Shown: positions 61,673-64,000 of the stretch, in pieces | Layout of the letters: each line of letters opens with the position of its first letter | Position numbering within the stretch: the stretch's first letter is position 1 | DNA from: Bacteroides sp. CAG:927 | GTDB lineage: Bacteria; Bacteroidota; Bacteroidia; Bacteroidales; Muribaculaceae | Length of the DNA stretch: 64,000 nucleotides | Direction: 5' to 3' | Assembly (NCBI GenBank): GCA_000431155.1 | Contig: HF985650.1 | Location: forward strand, 1-64,000 | The notes under the pieces: generated by a model | Database searches by the model: none | The model's input: only the letters and a program-made list of their open reading frames with translations | Told to the model about the DNA's origin: nothing | Translations under genes and position numbers: made by a program

Positions 61673-62665
61673 ATGGAAAAGATAGAAAAACCGTTAGTGT
61701 CGGTTATTGTGCCTGTACACAATGTAGAGTCATATTTGACCCGATGCGTTGAGTCGCTTCTGCAACAAACCATTGCTGACAAGATGGAAGTGATTTTGGT
61801 GGAGAACGGCAGCAGCGACGGCTCGTTGGCTCTGTGTGAAAAATTCAGCGAAAATCACGAGAATGTGCGTGTGGTGGTGAATGAAAAATGCGGTCTTCCC
61901 GAGGCCAGGAATTTTGGGAAGCGTTTTGTCCGTGGAAAATACATCGGGTTTGTGGACAGCGACGATTATGTTGATCCTCATATGTTTGAGAGTCTTGTAT
62001 ATGCAGTGACAACAACCGGAGCTTCCACCGCGTTTTGTGATTTTGAACTGGTATATGACAATGGCGAACGCAAAACAGATTCCACTCGGACAAAAGAAGT
62101 GACTTTGAGTGATGGCAAAGAGGTGTCGTACGGTATATTGATGGGTAAACTGACATCTTCATCTTGCGTGCGCTTGTTTGAAACATCGTTTCTGTCAGAC
62201 AAAAATTTCCCCGAAGGGCAATTTTATGAGGACCATGCCATTGTTTATAAATGGATGACCCAATGCGACAGAGTGGCGCATGTTCATTTTCCATATTACT
62301 ATTATTGCTTGCGTACCGGAAGCATAACGCAATCGGGGTGCAAGTTCAAAAACAAGATGGATCTGATGGGTGCGGAACTTGGCCGTATAAAATTTGTGCA
62401 GGGGTTTGCCGGATTTACAGCCAAGCAGAAGCAGGAATTATACAAGCGAATAATGCGTGATGCTATTTTTGTGCTCAAGAACTATGTGTATTATCACGGT
62501 GGTGACCCCAAGGAATATGAGCATGTGATGCAGTTGCGCGACAGATTGCTGAGCGATGTAACAGTGTCGGTGCGGCAAGTAGGGTTCAGCACATGGTTAC
62601 GCCTGAAAAGAATCAAATACACATGGGGCAATTATTATCGGCATTTGGTAAGTAAGAGCCGATAA
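61673..62665 (+). CDS. Glycosyltransferase family 2 (second)
   Basis: 330 residues. VSVIVPVHNVESYLTRCVES, ENGSSDGSLALCE, ARNFGKRFVRGKYIGFVDSDDYVDP (DxD-like motif) and FYEDHAIVYKWM in the acceptor part. Not a duplicate of the preceding gene; the C-terminal parts differ. Acts on the same glycan pathway by inference. Confidence 0.9.
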   Translation: MEKIEKPLVSVIVPVHNVESYLTRCVESLLQQTIADKMEVILVENGSSDGSLALCEKFSENHENVRVVVNEKCGLPEARNFGKRFVRGKYIGFVDSDDYVDPHMFESLVYAVTTTGASTAFCDFELVYDNGERKTDSTRTKEVTLSDGKEVSYGILMGKLTSSSCVRLFETSFLSDKNFPEGQFYEDHAIVYKWMTQCDRVAHVHFPYYYYCLRTGSITQSGCKFKNKMDLMGAELGRIKFVQGFAGFTAKQKQELYKRIMRDAIFVLKNYVYYHGGDPKEYEHVMQLRDRLLSDVTVSVRQVGFSTWLRLKRIKYTWGNYYRHLVSKSR

Positions 62666-62689
62666 TATTGAACCGCGATACATGAACCT

Positions 62690-63865
62690 ATGAAAAACAT
62701 TCTGTTTGTTCTAAACATCTATCCCGGAAAAGGTGGGATAGAGTCTGTTACCAATACGCTCGTGGAATATCTGTGCAGATATTTCCGGATTTATACACTG
62801 TCGTTATCGGAGATTCCGGAGGTGACAAAACCTAATGGCATAGAACAATCGTTTGTGTTTCCGGGGGAAGATTATGACAAAAATATTGCGTTTTTCAATG
62901 AACTTGTGGCGCGGTTGAATATCGGCGTGATAATCAATCAGGGGATGTTCCTGCATATATCTGATATAATATTCAATGCTGAAAGGAACAGAAAGGTGCC
63001 CGTAATTTCATGCCTGCACGGTATGCCGATGTATGAAAAACATATATTCTGGAACATGCCGGCTGTAAAGGCAGCTTCACGCTCCGTTAAGCGGAAATGG
63101 CGCATAAAAATGATGTTCAACCGGTGCAAGGAGTATAACAACTTATTGGATACATTCAAAAAAGGGCATCAGCGGATTTCAGCTGAGAGTGCCCGCACGG
63201 TGCTGTTGTGCGATGAATATGTGTCGTCGTACAATAAATATTATGACATAGTCAACAAGGTATATGTGATAGCTGTGTCAAATCCATTGCCACAAAAATA
63301 TGAGTCGGTGAAACCACTTAAGTGGGATGAGAGAAAAGATGAGATACTTTTTGTGGGCAGAGTATGCGAGGAGAAAAGAGTGGATTTGCTGCTCAATCTG
63401 TGGCGCAGGGTTAAAAACAAAAACGGCTGGAAACTGGTGATTGTGGGCGATGGAGAATCTCTGGATGAATTGAAAGAGCTTGTATCAAGACACAAGATAG
63501 AAAATGTGGATTTTCGCGGATATACCGAGACGCCTGAAACATACTATAAAGACGCAAAATTTTTGGCTCTGACATCAAAATTTGAGGGGCTGGGAATGTG
63601 TCTTATTGAAGCTATGCGATATGGGGTGGTTCCTGTGGCATTTAATGTGTCGGATGGGGTGAAGAGTGTGATTGAAGAATCGGGAGGAATATTGGTTAAG
63701 ATGGATGACAACAGGAAGTTTGTCAAGATATTAAAGGCCATTACGAAAGGAGAGATAGGGGATGAAAGAATGTCGGAAATGGCATACGCCAAATCTATGC
63801 GATACTCAATCAATACGATAGGCCCGAGGTGGGTGAAAATTATAAATGAAGTTGTTGAAGATTGA
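62690..63865 (+). CDS. Glycosyltransferase family 4
   Basis: 391 residues, GT-B fold. N-terminal FVLNIYPGKGGIESVTNTLVEY, C-terminal DEILFVGRVCEEKRVDLLL, KLVIVGDGESLDEL, VDFRGYTE and the retaining-transferase motif SKFEGLGMCLIEAMRYG. Last gene of the operon. Donor sugar unknown. Confidence 0.92.
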   Translation: MKNILFVLNIYPGKGGIESVTNTLVEYLCRYFRIYTLSLSEIPEVTKPNGIEQSFVFPGEDYDKNIAFFNELVARLNIGVIINQGMFLHISDIIFNAERNRKVPVISCLHGMPMYEKHIFWNMPAVKAASRSVKRKWRIKMMFNRCKEYNNLLDTFKKGHQRISAESARTVLLCDEYVSSYNKYYDIVNKVYVIAVSNPLPQKYESVKPLKWDERKDEILFVGRVCEEKRVDLLLNLWRRVKNKNGWKLVIVGDGESLDELKELVSRHKIENVDFRGYTETPETYYKDAKFLALTSKFEGLGMCLIEAMRYGVVPVAFNVSDGVKSVIEESGGILVKMDDNRKFVKILKAITKGEIGDERMSEMAYAKSMRYSINTIGPRWVKIINEVVED

Positions 63866-63900
63866 GTGGTGAGGTTGGTTAGCAATTGAGGGAAAATTGC

Positions 63901-63908
63901 TAACTTTG
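63901..63908 (+). promoter_or_regulatory. -7 box of mutS
   Basis: TAACTTTG matches the consensus; a TTG at 63875-63877 is 23 bases upstream, slightly long. The ATG follows at 63932. Confidence 0.45.
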
Positions 63909-63931
63909 GGGGTGATTTAAGCGATGAGGCT

Positions 63932-64000
63932 ATGGCAAAGAAGATTGTTGAAACACCTTTGATGAAACAGTATATCGAGATGAAAGGAAAACATCCCGAT
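63932..64000 (+). CDS. mutS: DNA mismatch repair protein MutS (5' end only)
   Basis: The window ends after 23 codons. The start, AKKIVETPLMKQYIEMKGKHPD, is the typical N-terminus of Bacteroidetes MutS, just before the mismatch-recognition region. The call rests on this short match. Confidence 0.75.
   Translation, partial: MAKKIVETPLMKQYIEMKGKHPD

Noticed and set aside
1..64000. CRISPR array or insertion sequence
   Set aside because: No regularly spaced repeats with unique spacers and no DDE transposase or terminal inverted repeats were seen; the tandem repeats found are short, in-frame or regulatory.

Overview
The window looks like chromosomal DNA of a gut Bacteroidales species, most likely near Muribaculaceae. 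This rests on gene content and promoter style, not on a database search. Promoters are of the Bacteroidetes type (TTTG or TTG, about 19-21 bases, then TAnnTTTG). Bacteroidetes-flavoured genes include a UpxY-type NusG paralogue, DUF3853 and MobV mobile-element genes, OmpA and DUF3857 proteins, and the start of mutS at the right edge.

Left part (1-25.6 kb): a CPA1 antiporter; an mtnN-luxS-AlbA_2 operon; a secreted esterase; three secreted transglutaminase-type proteins; a LuxR regulator divergent from a DUF1349/VOC pair; an orphan UpxY; a DUF4405 protein; and an AraC regulator divergent from a tolC-hlyD-ABC-ABC-permease-permease efflux operon that ends in a second regulator. An NAD salvage operon follows (pncB, nicotinamidase, HD protein, and a 51-codon stub of a Sir2-like protein).

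Centre (25.7-43.7 kb): a minus-strand, tightly packed ten-gene operon of about 13 kb. It encodes an SH3/zinc membrane protein, two small unknown proteins, a multi-zinc-ribbon protein, a membrane Ser/Thr kinase, a giant zinc-ribbon protein with four AAA modules, a zinc-ribbon FHA protein, a PP2C phosphatase, a repeat protein and a DUF1963 protein. Next to it lie a membrane-anchored AraC regulator and a second operon (SH3 membrane protein plus SEL1 protein). Both operons have three tandem 20-21 bp direct repeats upstream, which suggests joint control by the AraC protein. This is my candidate for an undescribed system: phosphothreonine signalling coupled to an AAA remodelling machine.

Mobile element (about 44.05-52.60 kb): an integrated mobilisable element at the 3' end of tRNA-Ser(GCU). 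It carries a tyrosine integrase, cargo (LMW phosphatase, MFS exporter, SMR/Gdx exporter, divergent Crp-type regulator), a MobV relaxase, a hairpin-rich oriT-like region, a RepA-like ATPase and a DUF3853 protein. An att core repeat and arm-type repeats are visible at both ends.

Right part (52.6-64 kb): mltG, DUF2007, GNAT, YgbA-type, MATE, AI-2E-family and MFS genes, an OmpA-family porin with clear terminators around it, a three-gene glycosyltransferase operon, and the 5' end of mutS.
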